64,000 bases of DNA, taken from contig JABACO010000001.1 in NCBI GenBank assembly GCA_013339895.1, positions 5,133,092-5,197,091 of the forward strand, in the 5' to 3' direction. This stretch comes from Ephydatia muelleri (taxonomy: Eukaryota; Porifera; Demospongiae; Spongillida; Spongillidae). Shown piece by piece: positions 1-11,099 of the stretch (within the stretch, counting starts at the first letter, position 1; each line of letters opens with the position of its first letter). The notes under the pieces were generated by a model. It worked only from the letters and a program-made list of their open reading frames with translations. It did no database searches and was not told where the DNA came from. The translations under genes and the position numbers were made by a program.

Positions 1-1023
1 ACAATTTCCCCACAGTCTCTAAAATGGCACTAAAGTATCTGGCTATTCCAGCATCAGGTACACCATCAGAGCGAACTAAACTAATACTTGAACGCAAAAG
101 ATGAAGAATGGACTCTGCCCGGCTAGAAAGAGTTTTGCTGTTACGTTGTGTTTAAACTTTAACCATATACCCTTCCTAGGTGTTTATACCTACAATTAAG
201 CTGTTCTTATTATTATTTACACGCTGATGACTCGTACATGTAAGCTTGTACAGGTAATTAATTCCCAGCCTTGACGGTTGACCGCCGACCGTGACCGCCA
301 AACTCGAGATTTGACGGTTATGGCGGTCAGAAATGGCCGTGACCGTGTCGGATAGGCTGCTAACGGTTGGCCGTGGCCGTGACCGGGAAGGATTGATGCT
401 GGCCATTGCTGGCCGTGACCGTGACCGTCAGGGGTCTAATCCGGTCAGCCGGCCGTCCGGGACTTGTTCCAATTAGTCAGCCGCGGCAACACTGGTCGTA
501 TACCACTGTACAATAAAACAATGCAATACATAAATTTATTGCCACTACATGCATATAAACACTACTCGTGGCATATACTATTTTAATGAACTCAGTTACT
601 TTACTTGAAGACGACGATAAAAGCATTGAGCTTGTACACGCTGTACGTATATTTTGTAACCCTAATTGATGCACATTAAATATTTTGTATTATTACTATC
701 TATTTACTCAATACCTATCGAATTATTAATTGCTTCCGATGTCGTCGCATGTATGTAAAAACAACAGTGACGTATGTATATATTTATAACTCTAATTATG
801 AAATACTCAATTGAAAATCATATCCGGATATTTCGAATAATGGGCGAATTGTCGATGCTGAATACCTAAGTACCTCCGAATGGAGAAACATAAACCGGTT
901 ATTTCGAATAGATAAAATTCACTAATCGATTTTTCCGAGTAATGCTAAGTTACTATTCGAACGGATAGATTTTTGCGAATATCCGAATAACCCGAATAAC
1001 CTGATAACCGGTTACACACCCTA
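1..1023 (+). mobile_element. 3' portion of an hAT-family DNA transposon, cut by the window edge
   Basis: The segment ends at 1023 with the terminal inverted repeat ...GGTTACACACCCTA, the 3' end shared by the elements at 5177-6327 (reversed), 26513-27666 and 31520-32116. Similarity to those copies starts near 497 and covers the last 520 bp or so. Unlike them, this copy carries hAT transposase C-terminal coding remains at its left (3-104). It may therefore be the decayed 3' end of the autonomous parent. Positions 277-430 are a degenerate tract rich in GGCCGTGACCGT words and their complements. The left TIR lies outside the window, so no target duplication can be tested; the 8 bases after the right end are GCGTAGAG. 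Confidence 0.75.
3..104 (+). pseudogene. hAT transposase C-terminal dimerisation-domain remnant
   Basis: The open frame from 3 to a TGA at 102-104 contains MALKYLAIPASGTPSER, which matches the highly conserved hAT C-terminal dimerisation motif (family consensus roughly A..YL.IPASS.PSER.FS). Downstream, another frame reads RMDSARLERVLLLRCV, resembling the 'R.RL.PE.V..L.FL' tail that follows the motif in hAT proteins, so the end of the gene appears frame-disrupted. The usual 'VFS' after PSER is not seen. Only this end of the transposase is in the window; the RNase-H-like catalytic part would lie to the left. Identification of the family is firm; whether it belongs to the same element as the 3' TIR at 1023 is inference from spacing and orientation. 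Confidence 0.7.
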
Positions 1024-1253
1024 GCGTAGAGTGCTTTTCACTCTTAAAATAGGGGTGAAATTTCGAGGGCGACATTCACTCGTAGATTAGGAGTGAGGTT
1101 CACCCGTTTTTTTTTACATTGTACATGACGTGTGATCGATCATGAGACGTCACGTTCCATTACGCGGTGGCCGCTGATGGCGCATGAGCTGTTAAACTTC
1201 CTTCTTTAATTAACTAGCTCCGCTCGTTTTGTTTCACCAACAACTGTGTGAAC
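1024..1253. other. No gene seen
   Basis: The stretch holds a short diverged pair of AGTG(A/C)..-type words around 1032-1110 and a T-run at 1109-1117. I see no open frame or RNA-like fold that I can support. Confidence 0.5.
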
Positions 1254-1846
1254 ATAGGCGTACGCAGGTAGGGGGGGCGGGGCGGGGGGCGGGTCGATGA
1301 GTTCGAACGACCCCCCCTCCCCGAAGCTAGGTCACCTTCACCATTGGATTTTCTTTCTTTTTCGTTTTAATTCAAATCGCGTATTTTACATACATGTATG
1401 CTAAGTACGATTGCGCTTACGCGTACTACGCGGTACCGGCAATGACGGCAAAATGTAAATTAATAACTTTATTGTCTCACGTCACTGTTCTTGTTGTTTG
1501 CTCGTGTTCACAACTACAATGCCAGGTAAAAAGCAGGAGAAAGAAAGAAAAAGGAAAGAAGCGGCGGCAATGTGTATTAGGTTGGTTTTCATGATGGAGT
1601 GGAAAGAGTCAAAAAGATTGATTATGCATGTTTGTAGCAATAAATCGGTCTCCATTAGTGTACTAGTGATGAATGCTAAAGAAATGTTATTCAACTTACT
1701 TTTTAGCTCCAAATTTATTATCCTGTATAGCATCATACAAAGCATCGATTAAATACATAAAATATAAATATTGTGTAATTAAAGGTAATTAAGGTCAGCT
1801 ATTAACAAAATTCGACCCCCCCTTTCCTGAAGGCTGCATACGCCCA
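1254..1846. mobile_element. Candidate 590-bp element with G-run termini
   Basis: The left end reads AGGCGTACGCAG followed by a G-rich tract (1269-1298) and GTCGA. The right end, read on the minus strand, gives GGGCGTATGCAG, then a G7 tract and GTCGA. These are imperfect inverted repeats about 590 bp apart. A target duplication is not clear. Small open frames inside look non-coding. This is a weaker call than the other elements. Confidence 0.4.
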
Positions 1847-2448
1847 TGGTGAAGACAGCCTTTTTGATAAAAAGCATTCGAGTTCTTCAAAGACGCTCTG
1901 CTACGTACGGCCTACCGATCAAAGCTGCCACCTGTTCGGGTTTGTGGTTGTGTGACTTTCCTGAACGGATCGAGGACACATTTTGTGAGTTATCATAGTA
2001 CGTAGTGGGGAAGTGTGGGTGGCGTCGCAACGTTTCGGGGCCCCGACGAGTCTCCACGACCACAGTGTACTGTATACTTTCCCAGCAAAGTGATTAGGAT
2101 TCCGTTAGTTAATGTATTTGGTACATCCATATATGGTTTGAGTCAGCCCGGGTTAATTAATATGATAGAGATTGTGTGTCGAAGGCGCAATAAAGCATTT
2201 CACAGAGAGCGTATACGTTTCACAACTGGACGCTTTATTACCGTTTGGCCTTACAAATCGCCATACAGGCCTTATTTCGCCGCGCACGTCCTAACTTCAT
2301 GGCTGTGGTCATACAACTGCATCATTATTTTGCACAACTGACGATGCAGTTGTGCAAAATGAACCTGTTTCAGAGCCTCCTGCACTTCGACAGTCAGCTA
2401 GAACGAGACACCCCCCTTGCCTGGTACGGGGATCGCATTGTACTACCT

Positions 2449-2525
2449 TAGTCTCGGTCCCAGACCCTCTAACAGCAGCTTCGGATAGATTACATCTGCG
2501 ATTAGAGGGTCTGGGACCAAGACTA
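2449..2525. repeat. 77-bp foldback, TAGTCT/CCCAGACC family
   Basis: Two 24-bp arms (2449-2472 and 2502-2525) differ at only one or two bases and enclose about 29 bp. The arms start TAGTCTCGGTCCCAGACC. The 9-mer GTACTACCT occurs immediately left (2440-2448) and again 3 bp after the right arm (2529-2537), a possible target duplication. The terminus resembles the larger foldback at 35845-36410, which also has a 9-bp duplication. Confidence 0.55.
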
Positions 2526-2572
2526 GTAGTACTACCTGACACTAGCACTTGCTCGAGTGTGAGGTCACACTA

Positions 2573-3171
2573 GAGATATAGGTAGAAGTGTAACATTATG
2601 GAGCATGCAGACCTTTAGAATCTTCCTCACCTGATCAGAAACTACAAGTTGTTCCAATGTTTGTTTTTTATTTTTTTGTAATGGTAATATACACATTCAT
2701 AACAACAATTAAAAAATAAACATTCAATGGGGCAACGTTCCCAAATTAATGCCAGCATTCCCCTACTGAATGGTGTAACGTGTGAACTTGTACTGTCTGT
2801 ATGTGATGTATGTATTTGGTTGTATTTAAGCGTTTGTAAAACAGATTTAATTCTAGGCTGCTATACCTATAGTCAGCCTCTTGGCGCATGTTAATTTTGG
2901 GGGAGGGGCTAATTATGTTCATGACCATAAACACAGGTAAGCAGGACACTAAAATGTACAATTGTGTATATGCGGTATGTAATCCTAAATACTTTATCCC
3001 AAACTTCTGAGGGGGGAGGGGAGGGGGGAGGGGGGGGGGGGGGGCTCTTCTAAAATGATGCTGCATGTAATGAAAATAGAATTCAGTGTTCTTCTTTCAG
3101 ATAGACGACTTGTATGAATTAGAGCTTGCTCAAGCGTATAGAGAGAATTGAAGCCCATTACGTATTGACGA
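2573..3171. other. Intergenic, upstream of the receptor gene
   Basis: It is AT-rich, with an interrupted G-run at about 3010-3043. No coding signal recognised. Any promoter of the receptor gene at 3172 would lie here, but no core promoter element is convincing. Confidence 0.4.
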
Positions 3172-4111
3172 ATGGAGGTCAATAACAGTGATCTACATCA
3201 CATCGTTCAAATCTACACGGCACTTGGAATTGGCCACATCTTTGTAGTGGTTATTCCGTCCGTTGTATTTGCTGTCATTGTTCTGAGCTTTATGTGGAAA
3301 CTGATGAAAAAGGTTGGGTTCAAACCGGTTAATCTTCTGTTTTCACTACTAGCAATCCTATGCATCACTGGTCCTGTCAGCTATGGAATCCTGTGGGACG
3401 TAAGCCTGGATTACAAATATACCATTATTCGGAAACTGTTCCAACATACATCCGGTGTTCGTCATTCAATACGTGCTGTTTTATGGGATTCATACAATTA
3501 TATCATTTACTATTTCAATGATATCTGTTGTGCAGTACGTGAGTCTCAGTCACAAATATGGAAGATTTATGACTTCAAAAAATGTCTTCGTAGTATTTCT
3601 CATTATGTCGGTGGCATCAATCGGAATCTGCTGTATCTATTTTAACGGCGAGTACGTGGAAATACGAGGATCACATTGCAGACAGGAAGATACAGTTGGT
3701 ATGATAAATGTCGCCATTTGGTTTGCATTCGTCTTTATCTTGCCAGTTGTGGCTACTATAATTTGTACAGTTTTAACTTGCTTGAAGGTTAATAGCGAAG
3801 TCATAGAAGAAAACTCCTTTGTCGTAAAGTCCGTTGTGAAGGTAAATGTCCTAAACGTACTTTCGTACATCGTTTTAAGATCCATCGCAGTGATGTTGTA
3901 CTACTTAGGCACAGGCCTGGATCCTTCGCAACATTCTTCAGGTGTCTGGACGATGGTGGCGCGGTACATAGGAGATCTCAATTATACGTCAACAGTATTA
4001 TCAATCCTAATTTTACATTCGAGTATCCGAAACAGAATTTTGAACATGACGTTGTTTAGGTCAAGGTTCAGAGAAGTGATCACAAAAACATCTTCGTTAA
4101 ATTCCAGTTGA
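3172..4111 (+). CDS. Seven-transmembrane receptor (GPCR-like), single exon, one frame change
   Basis: Two overlapping frames together give one 7TM protein of about 312 residues. The ATG at 3172 (MEVNNSDLHH) opens TM1 (IFVVVIPSVVFAVIVLSF) and TM2 (VNLLFSLLAILCITGP). Near 3405-3412 the reading shifts by one base; in the second frame an extracellular GNCSN loop is followed by TM3 to TM7, ending at TGA 4109-4111. An extracellular GSHC before TM5 could pair with the Cys of GNCS, as in rhodopsin-type receptors. The last helix (TSTVLSILILHSSIRNRIL) has the position of TM7 but no canonical NPxxY, and no clear DRY is seen. AATAAA lies at 4153-4158. It looks like a member of an expanded, intron-poor receptor family; ligand unknown. 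The single extra base may be real decay or an assembly error. Confidence 0.7.
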
Positions 4112-4152
4112 GCAAAGATGCGTAGATTATTGTATCTCTGGATTAAGGAAGC

Positions 4153-4158
4153 AATAAA
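4153..4158 (+). promoter_or_regulatory. Polyadenylation signal AATAAA
   Basis: A canonical AATAAA sits 42 bases after the stop of the receptor gene, consistent with a functional 3' end. Confidence 0.5.
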
Positions 4159-4389
4159 GAGAAACTGTCATGAATTTTGTTGTTAACTTTTTACTAGATG
4201 TCATCGATGCATTAAGCATGTATTCCATGATACTTTATGTCTGCAGCATGTGTTTGTTTTACAATAGACGTCATGTGCTTTGCCTTTGTTTTGGTTTGTT
4301 TTTTTTCTCGCAGTTGTATATCTTGATAATTGATAACGATTTTACTGATTTGCATAATCACTTATAATTATAAATTATGCACCTTATTG

Positions 4390-6600
4390 AATTACATTAT
4401 TCCTCAGCAACCTCATGACGGTATATCGTCTGATCATAATCCTTCACGTGGTTGTCCGGTTCTTCCGTTTACTTCCGTTTCGATGATAGCTGCCATGACA
4501 CTGCCGTTGTCTGCGGTTCAGGAATATGACTTCTCCATTGTGTACCGAAAGGGAGTGTCAAACGGATGCTTTATCGCGAAGAAAGGATACTGTACTTCTC
4601 ACTGTTCACTCAGTCTATTCATTCAGGTTTGGCAATTGAGGATGTCAGCAGAACGATGCTATGATAAGAAGTTGAGAAACGCACTGGAGATATCACAATG
4701 TCCACAAAACAGGAGTGGAGAGAGCAACGCTATAAGAAGGTTTCTACTACTTTGGTCACAGTTGGTCATTCATGATGGTATAGTGTGCAGAAAGTATAGG
4801 CCAGCGCCTACCTGTGAACCTATCATGGTACCTATCCTCCCTCAGTATCTCTATGCACATTCAGGTATTGAGGGACCATCAGCAGGTCACTTGGGAGCAC
4901 AAACGACACTAGACAGAGTATGGTAGACCATGGCAAATGGTTGCCATTGATATTCTCGAAGTACCCCTGTCTCACAGAAAAAATCGCTACCTACTGGTAG
5001 TGCAGGATTATTTCACAAAGTGGCCTGAGGCAATTCCCATGCAGACCTGATCAGACAGCAGCAAGAATTACAAAGGAAATGGTAGAACTGTATTGCATGC
5101 ATGGAATCGCAGACATTGTTCCATTCTGACCAGGATTGGAACTTTGAGAGTACCATTTTTTTGGCAAACTCTAGAGTAGGGTGTGTAACCGGTTATCAGG
5201 TTATTCGGGTTATTCGGATATTCGCAAAAACCTATCCGTTCGAATAGCAATTTAGCATTACTCGGAAAAATCGATTAGTGAATTTTATCTATTCGAAATA
5301 ACCGGTTTATGTTTCTCCATTCGGAGGTACTTAGGTATTCGTCGTCAGCATCGGCAATTCGCCCATTATTCGAATACCGTTTTATACTAATATCCGGATA
5401 TGATTTTCAACAGAGTATTTCATAATTAGAGTTTACGTCATTGTTTTTTTACTATTTATACATACAGAAGCAATGTATAGGTATTGAGTAAATAGATAGC
5501 AATATATTTAATGCGCATCAATTGGGGATACAAAATATACAGCGTGTACTAGCTCAATGCTTGTATCATCGTCTTCAAGTAAGTTCATTAGTATATGCCA
5601 CGAGTTGTATTTATATGTAGTAGCAATAAATTTATGTACCAGTACTAGTATTGCATTGTTTTATTGTACAGTGGTACGAAGTGAACATATCTGAGTATTG
5701 CGCTAGCGAGTGAAATAGAATGACAGACTTCTTACCCACTTCAAGTAAGTATGCGCGCTCTGTTTGAGTATGCATAGGAATTGGAGAGCATTACGCAATA
5801 ATTAAACTAATGGATATGCATTTATAGCGAGAACGTGAATGGAGTGTTGTGGGATGATTGTAAGTGAAGTACGTGATTGTACGTGATGTGGGGTGAGTTT
5901 TTAATGGCGATGTCTGGTCTCAGTGGTTAGTGTTGGGTGGTTAGGTCTACATTACTATTGATATGTACAAGTGCATGGTAAAGACATACAATTTATTAAA
6001 CTCTATATGACAAACACATGCTACTGTAGACCTTTGTGTCTCTGTGTTTTCAACTGACATGCATAGCTCTAGTTTGGTGAAAGACCAGGTGGATTTCTGT
6101 GCAGACATTAATTATCTTCTCAGTGTGCACTCCACAAGCACCATAACTTGAATAACCTAGGTATTCGGCAGGAAATTTGGCAAAACCTATTCGGAAAAAT
6201 CGATTTTGTTTTTTAAACTATTCGGAAAAATCGATTTTCAGATCCACAAACACCTGAAAAATCGATTAGTGTTTTAAAAGTATTCGGAAAAATCGATTTT
6301 CATTATGCAGGGAGGTTACACACCCTACTCTAGAGGCATTTGGTATCAAAAAGAGTAACACAACTGCCTACCACCCTGAAGGGGATGGAATGGTCGAACA
6401 TCTCAGTAAACAGATCCTTGTTGCAGCTACTCTTGACCTATGCACAACAGCAGGATGATTGGGAGAAGCACTTACCCTTGGTATTGTATGCATATCGAAC
6501 TGCATGCTACACACCGTTCAACTGGGACATCACCCTTCCAACTAATGTATGGAATGTAGTACATTTTCTTCCTTCACTGGTTATGATGCACTGTGCCAAT
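4390..6600 (+). mobile_element. Ty3/gypsy pol fossil (RNase H end and integrase), split by an hAT insertion
   Basis: Translated remains include EYDFSIVYRKG (end of RNase H), an integrase zinc-binding segment, a core segment beginning PWQMVAIDILEVP with DYFTKWPEAIP, and, beyond the insert at 5177-6327, a further integrase stretch (DDWEKHLPLVLYAYRTA). The order matches Ty3/gypsy pol. The element is an old broken fossil with several breaks; no LTRs were recognised around it. The hAT element and its duplicated CTCTAGAG lie within the integrase region, so the retroelement is older than that hAT insertion. Confidence 0.75.
5177..6327 (-). mobile_element. Non-autonomous hAT element, complete, 1151 bp
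   Basis: TIRs are TAGGGTGTGTAACC at 5177 and GGTTACACACCCTA ending at 6327. The 8-bp target duplication CTCTAGAG lies at 5169-5176 and 6328-6335 and fits the hAT preference nTnTAGAn. The subterminal parts carry repeated AATCGATTTTTCCGAATA-type words, especially at 6180-6300, which could be transposase binding sites. There is no transposase gene. It is the same family as 26513-27666 but in opposite orientation. Confidence 0.9.
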
Positions 6601-6652
6601 CTACACGTATTGGATCTACACTACATGTAGATCCAATACGTATAGATTGGCC
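6596..6652. repeat. Short hairpin with about 25-bp arms
   Basis: CCAATCTACACGTATTGG and its near-perfect complement face each other across a few bases (CTAC). The hairpin sits just right of the Ty3/gypsy fossil. No function assigned. Confidence 0.5.
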
Positions 6653-6654
6653 AT

Positions 6655-7141
6655 TTGCGATCGGTGTCTAGCACATTCCATGTTTGGAGATAAGCGGTTC
6701 AAACGATATGGCTGTTCTAGCCAGGTATGTATTCAGACCTTGTTTGTCGTGAGGCATGTCAATGCGATTCCAAATAGGATACTATTTCAGGAAAGGAATG
6801 GTAGACAACAATACTTTGCATGAAAAAGGTAGGTCGCACCGTTTATGGTTCAAGAGATACAATCGTTAAAAAAAGCAAGCCATTTTTGGGGGGCAGTATG
6901 GGGTGCGTGTACGCGGTACTTTACGGTATTACTATTTCCAGAAACTGCAATGATAGGTAAAGACCGTAAATCATTGAGTGTAAAGAGAAGGTCATATGCC
7001 TTAAGCATTTCTATGCATTGCTATTGTTAATCTTGCATGCATGTCAGAAGTTGTAATACTGATGCCAAATGTGAACATGCATGCTTGAAACGGCAGATGT
7101 CTGTGGCATTAACCAGTGGAAGAATGTGCTTTCTACGCCGC
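6655..7141. other. No gene seen
   Basis: Only short open frames without recognisable domains. Confidence 0.4.
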
Positions 7142-7144
7142 ATT

Positions 7145-7328
7145 CACTGCGCCACAGCATTTAGTATGCAGAGTTGTGCCGAATCTGCATATCAACCATA
7201 TGCAGATGAGTATCATTGAAGTGTTCATATGCAGACGTCTGCATATGAACACTTCAATGATACTCATCTGCATATGGTTGATATGCGGACTCGGCACAAC
7301 TCTGCATACTAAATGCTGTGGCGCAGTG
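7145..7328. mobile_element. Loop-less palindromic MITE, CACTA-like, 184 bp
   Basis: Two 92-bp arms meet directly at 7236/7237 (GCAGAC/GTCTGC), with only two mismatches between them. The termini read CACTGCGCCACAG and CTGTGGCGCAGTG. The trinucleotide ATT flanks both sides (7142-7144, 7329-7331). Terminal CACTG plus a 3-bp duplication fits the EnSpm/CACTA superfamily. Subterminal ATGCAGA words recur several times per arm. Its terminus matches the 6.94-kb element at 54039-60976. Confidence 0.8.
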
Positions 7329-7331
7329 ATT

Positions 7332-9370
7332 CTGGACACAATAAAGCAATGGATAAAATGAATAATATAATTCTTCTATGAAGGATAATCTGTCACTACA
7401 TGTTGATATGTTTGTAATCAATCATGCATCCCTCCTCCCTACTCCCAATAGGATACTTCCAAGAGGGATAGTTAAGGATTTGGAAGTGAGTTTAATGAGT
7501 CTTCTCTAACTGCTTTTTCAGACTTATTTTCATCATGTGTGTAAATACAAGACAAAGGAATGCTATTTTGAAATGGTCTGGAGACGTCCTTTAAACATGA
7601 CATGGTGAACATTGCTGAAACATGGCCAATTAAGCTACATCAGCCTCTTGTACGATTACAACCTGAACAGATCTAAAATCACAATATAATTGTTCTCCAA
7701 AGAATAGAACATATGAAACAAATGTGTGAAATAGTTAGAATTGAGAGAGGCCATACTTGGTAATGTGCACAGTATTTCAATTTGCTTTATGATGCATGCA
7801 GCAGCAGAACATTACTTCAATAAGAAATGTATAGACTTCTGCTTTTGTTTTCATAGTGTAATTTGCAGCACTGTATCCGCCGGACTGGGTACATCACGAC
7901 GAGGAATAGAAATGTCGATTCGCATAGATCACTGAGATGAAGGATGCCTACAAGAATGAGGAATACGTAAACTGATGATTTGACATAATTATAGCATACA
8001 ATTAATTAGCTTTGATACATTTGCGTATATGGGGCATCCTGAAGCAACTGAACTGTAACGACGTGTCTTAACATTCGGAAGTGCTACTCAGTAGCACTTC
8101 CGAATGTTTTTAAATTTTACTCATAACTGAATCAGATTTTTGATAAACCCCTATAAAGTCTTTCTCTTTGTCTATAAGACTTTGCATTCTGTAATTTATT
8201 CGCTGTTTCGTACATGAGCACTGCACTGTGTAGACATTGAATTTAATGCCGTTGTACGTTTGGCAACGAGAAGTTCAGCTGATCTGAGCTGCACTGCCGA
8301 TTGATGCTATTGGTTAAACAGGTTTGTGCAAGCGACTGCGGTTTGTGTTGAATAATTTATTTAGCCGTATTAACATAAAATAAACACCTGTTATGAATCG
8401 CTCTGTCCCCCCGGACATTCTGCACTAGTGCTAAATGTCACTGCCCGCCCGCCCCGCCCCTCCCCCCTCCCCCCCCCTCCTTCCAAAACCCGGATACTCT
8501 TGAAATTGAAGTTCAGCTTTTGTATCACGTGACATGATCAAGAACGTCACTCGCTAATAAAAACCACGTGACTCACTCGTTTGTATAATTGCTCGCACTC
8601 CTGTTGCCATCGTGAATCACTCAAACAGATAATTGATACACATGGTTAATGCCACACCAAACGGTCCTCCTCATTTTTATAGCACGCGGGCGGGCGGGCG
8701 ATTGTGACTTCAGGACTACATTATCCGCTCCAAGTAACGTCAAATTGATTCAATTCCACCTGCATTCTAGAGATTCTAAAATAGTGCTGTATACAGCTTG
8801 TTTGCCTTCTTCCCGTTCCGTTTTCTATTCTTCTAGGAAGGCTCGAGTCCCATGACCAGCGTAGGCGGGGGCGTGGTCAGGACGGGTACCCATTCCCGCC
8901 CTAGCGAACGTCTGCATTCCTCCTCCCAACTCGCTGGCGCTCCAGGGATCTATATGTATTATCTCTGGGGCTTCTAACATCAACGGGACAGCAGTGCATG
9001 CATGGCTATACATGTTAACCATATCCAGAAATGGCCCATACATAGGCGGTCATCTTGCTTTTTATTTCAAATTGAATTTTAAACACTTGTAAAATGTCCT
9101 ATAAATCGGTCTGATCATGACATATGTACTTCAAAAAATTATTCCATTAACCATTCCTGAACTAAAATCAAGACAAAAAATTAATTTATACCGCGCATAA
9201 TTAATTCATCAAAATATGTCATTGCGTAATGCCTTGCGTCATCCGCCAGAATTATTCAACTAATATTGATTTCATTGAACAAAATGGTGAATAAATATAT
9301 GCACAGTAAGTTAATTTAGCTGAAGATAGAACTTAACTATACTAATAGGCTGTTAATAACCGGACAATGT
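7332..9370. other. Gene-poor interval with small palindromes
   Basis: No gene recognised. A hairpin with about 19-bp arms lies at 8072-8110 (AACATTCGGAAGTGCTACT and complement). C-rich tracts lie at 8440-8482. At 9029-9068 GCCCATACATAGGCGGTCAT recurs nearly exactly at 15384-15425, both followed by TTTATTTCAAATTG, so this is a dispersed repeat fragment. Confidence 0.45.
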
Positions 9371-9397
9371 GGGGGGGGGGGGGGGGGGGGGGGGGGC
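9371..9397 (+). repeat. Poly(G) tract
   Basis: An almost uninterrupted G-run of about 26 bases, one of roughly a dozen G or C runs in the window. Confidence 0.8.
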
Positions 9398-9776
9398 CGA
9401 GAGCGTTTCGATACGAAAGAGCGAGGGAGAGCCCGATATGGTTACTGCCAGCTTCTGGCCTGATACAAAAGTACGATAGTCCCAGACTAGTACCGTAGGT
9501 CTCGACTGCCAAGAGGGACACTATGATGTCGATCGTCATGGACACTTTTGACCTATATAGTGGCACCCATGTGAAGTTAGCCCAACATTCCGTAGCCGCA
9601 CATTAAACACCAATTAAGAACATCGCGCGCCGCGGGCGCTGAGGCGCAACTATAAAATCGATAGACGCGCTAGTATATAGTAAAGTACTTTACTACTAGT
9701 ATGCATAAAAATGTACATAGACCTACACAAAGTTAATAATAACGTACAATGAACAAAAGAAGGCCATTATTATAAC

Positions 9777-11098
9777 CTGCATGCCCCCAAACCAAACAAA
9801 CCAAAATACAAGTGAGGCTGCACTGCTGAGACATCACACACAGTCCACATGACATGCCTGTGCATATGGCAAGCCCTTGGCCCCTCCCCTTTTTGAACAG
9901 GAGAGGTTCAAGTGTGCATATATAGGAACAATTTTAAGAGTTGCAAGGCCCCCAACCAAACAAACCAAAACACAGGTGAGGCTGCACTACTCAGACATCA
10001 CACACAGCCCACATGACATGCCTATGCTAGTGGCACGCCCTTGGCCCTCCCCTTTTTGAACAGGAGAGGTTCAAGTGTGCATACATAGGAACAAATTTAA
10101 CAGTTGCAAGCCCCCAACCAGACAAACCAAAATACAGGTGAGGCTGCACTACTCAGACATCACACACAGCCCACATGACATGCCTATGCTAGTGGCACGC
10201 CCTTGGCCCCTCCCCTTTTTGAACAGGAGAGGTTCAAGTGTGCATTCATAGGAACAATTTGAAGAGTTGCAAGCCCCCAAACCAAACAAATCAAAATACA
10301 GGTGAGACTGCACTACTCAGACATCACACACAGCCCACATGACATGCCTATGCTAGTGGCACGCCCTTGGCCCCTCCCCTTTTTGAACAGGAGAGGTTCA
10401 AGTGTGCATACATAGGAACAAATTTAACAGTTGCAAGCCCCCAACCAGACAAACCAAAATACAGGTGAGGCTGCACTACTGAGACATCACACACAGCCCA
10501 CATGACATGCTTATGCATGTGACACGCCCTTGGCCCCTCCCCTTTTTGAACAGGAGAGGTTCGAGTGTGCATACATAGGGAAAAATTTTAAGAGTCAATG
10601 CCCCCAACCAAATAAGCCAAAATACAAGTGAGGCTGCACTGCTGAGACATCACACACAGTCCACATGACATGCCTGTGCATATGGCAAGCCCTTCCCCTT
10701 TAGGGACAATTTTAAGAGTTGCATACCCCCAACCAAACAAACCAAAATACTTGCCACTAGCATAGGCATGTCATGCTGTGTGTGATGTCTCAGCAGTGCA
10801 GACTCACATGTATTTTGGTTTGTTTGGTTGGGGGCATGCAATTCTTAAAATTGTCCCTATGTATGCACACTTGAACCTCTCCTGTTCAAAAAGGGGAGGG
10901 GCCAAGGGCGTGCCACTAGCATAGGCACGTCATGTGGTCTGTGTGTGATGTCTCAGTAGTGCAGCCTCACCTGTATTTTGGTTTGTTTGGTTGGGGGCAT
11001 GCAACTCTAAAACTGTCCCTATGAACGCACACTTGAACCTCTCCTGTCCATAAAGGGGAGGGTCTATGACATGGCACAAACACAGGCATGTCATGCGT
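9777..11098. repeat. Satellite of 161-166-bp units with a head-to-head inversion
   Basis: Six direct units start near 9777, 9941, 10102, 10264, 10430 and 10596 with CCCCCAACCAAACAAACC and carry CAGACATCACACACAGCCCA and GGCCCCTCCCCTTTTTGAAC. After a shortened unit near 10720 the orientation flips at about 10750. At least two units then run as the reverse complement (GGTTTGTTTGGTTGGGGGCA at about 10818 and 10980) to about 11098. The array is therefore also a large inverted repeat. Open frames inside are by-products. Confidence 0.85.
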
Positions 11099-11099
11099 A

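Noticed and set aside
7116-7361. Mirrored frames around 7236
   Set aside because: By-products of the 184-bp palindrome.
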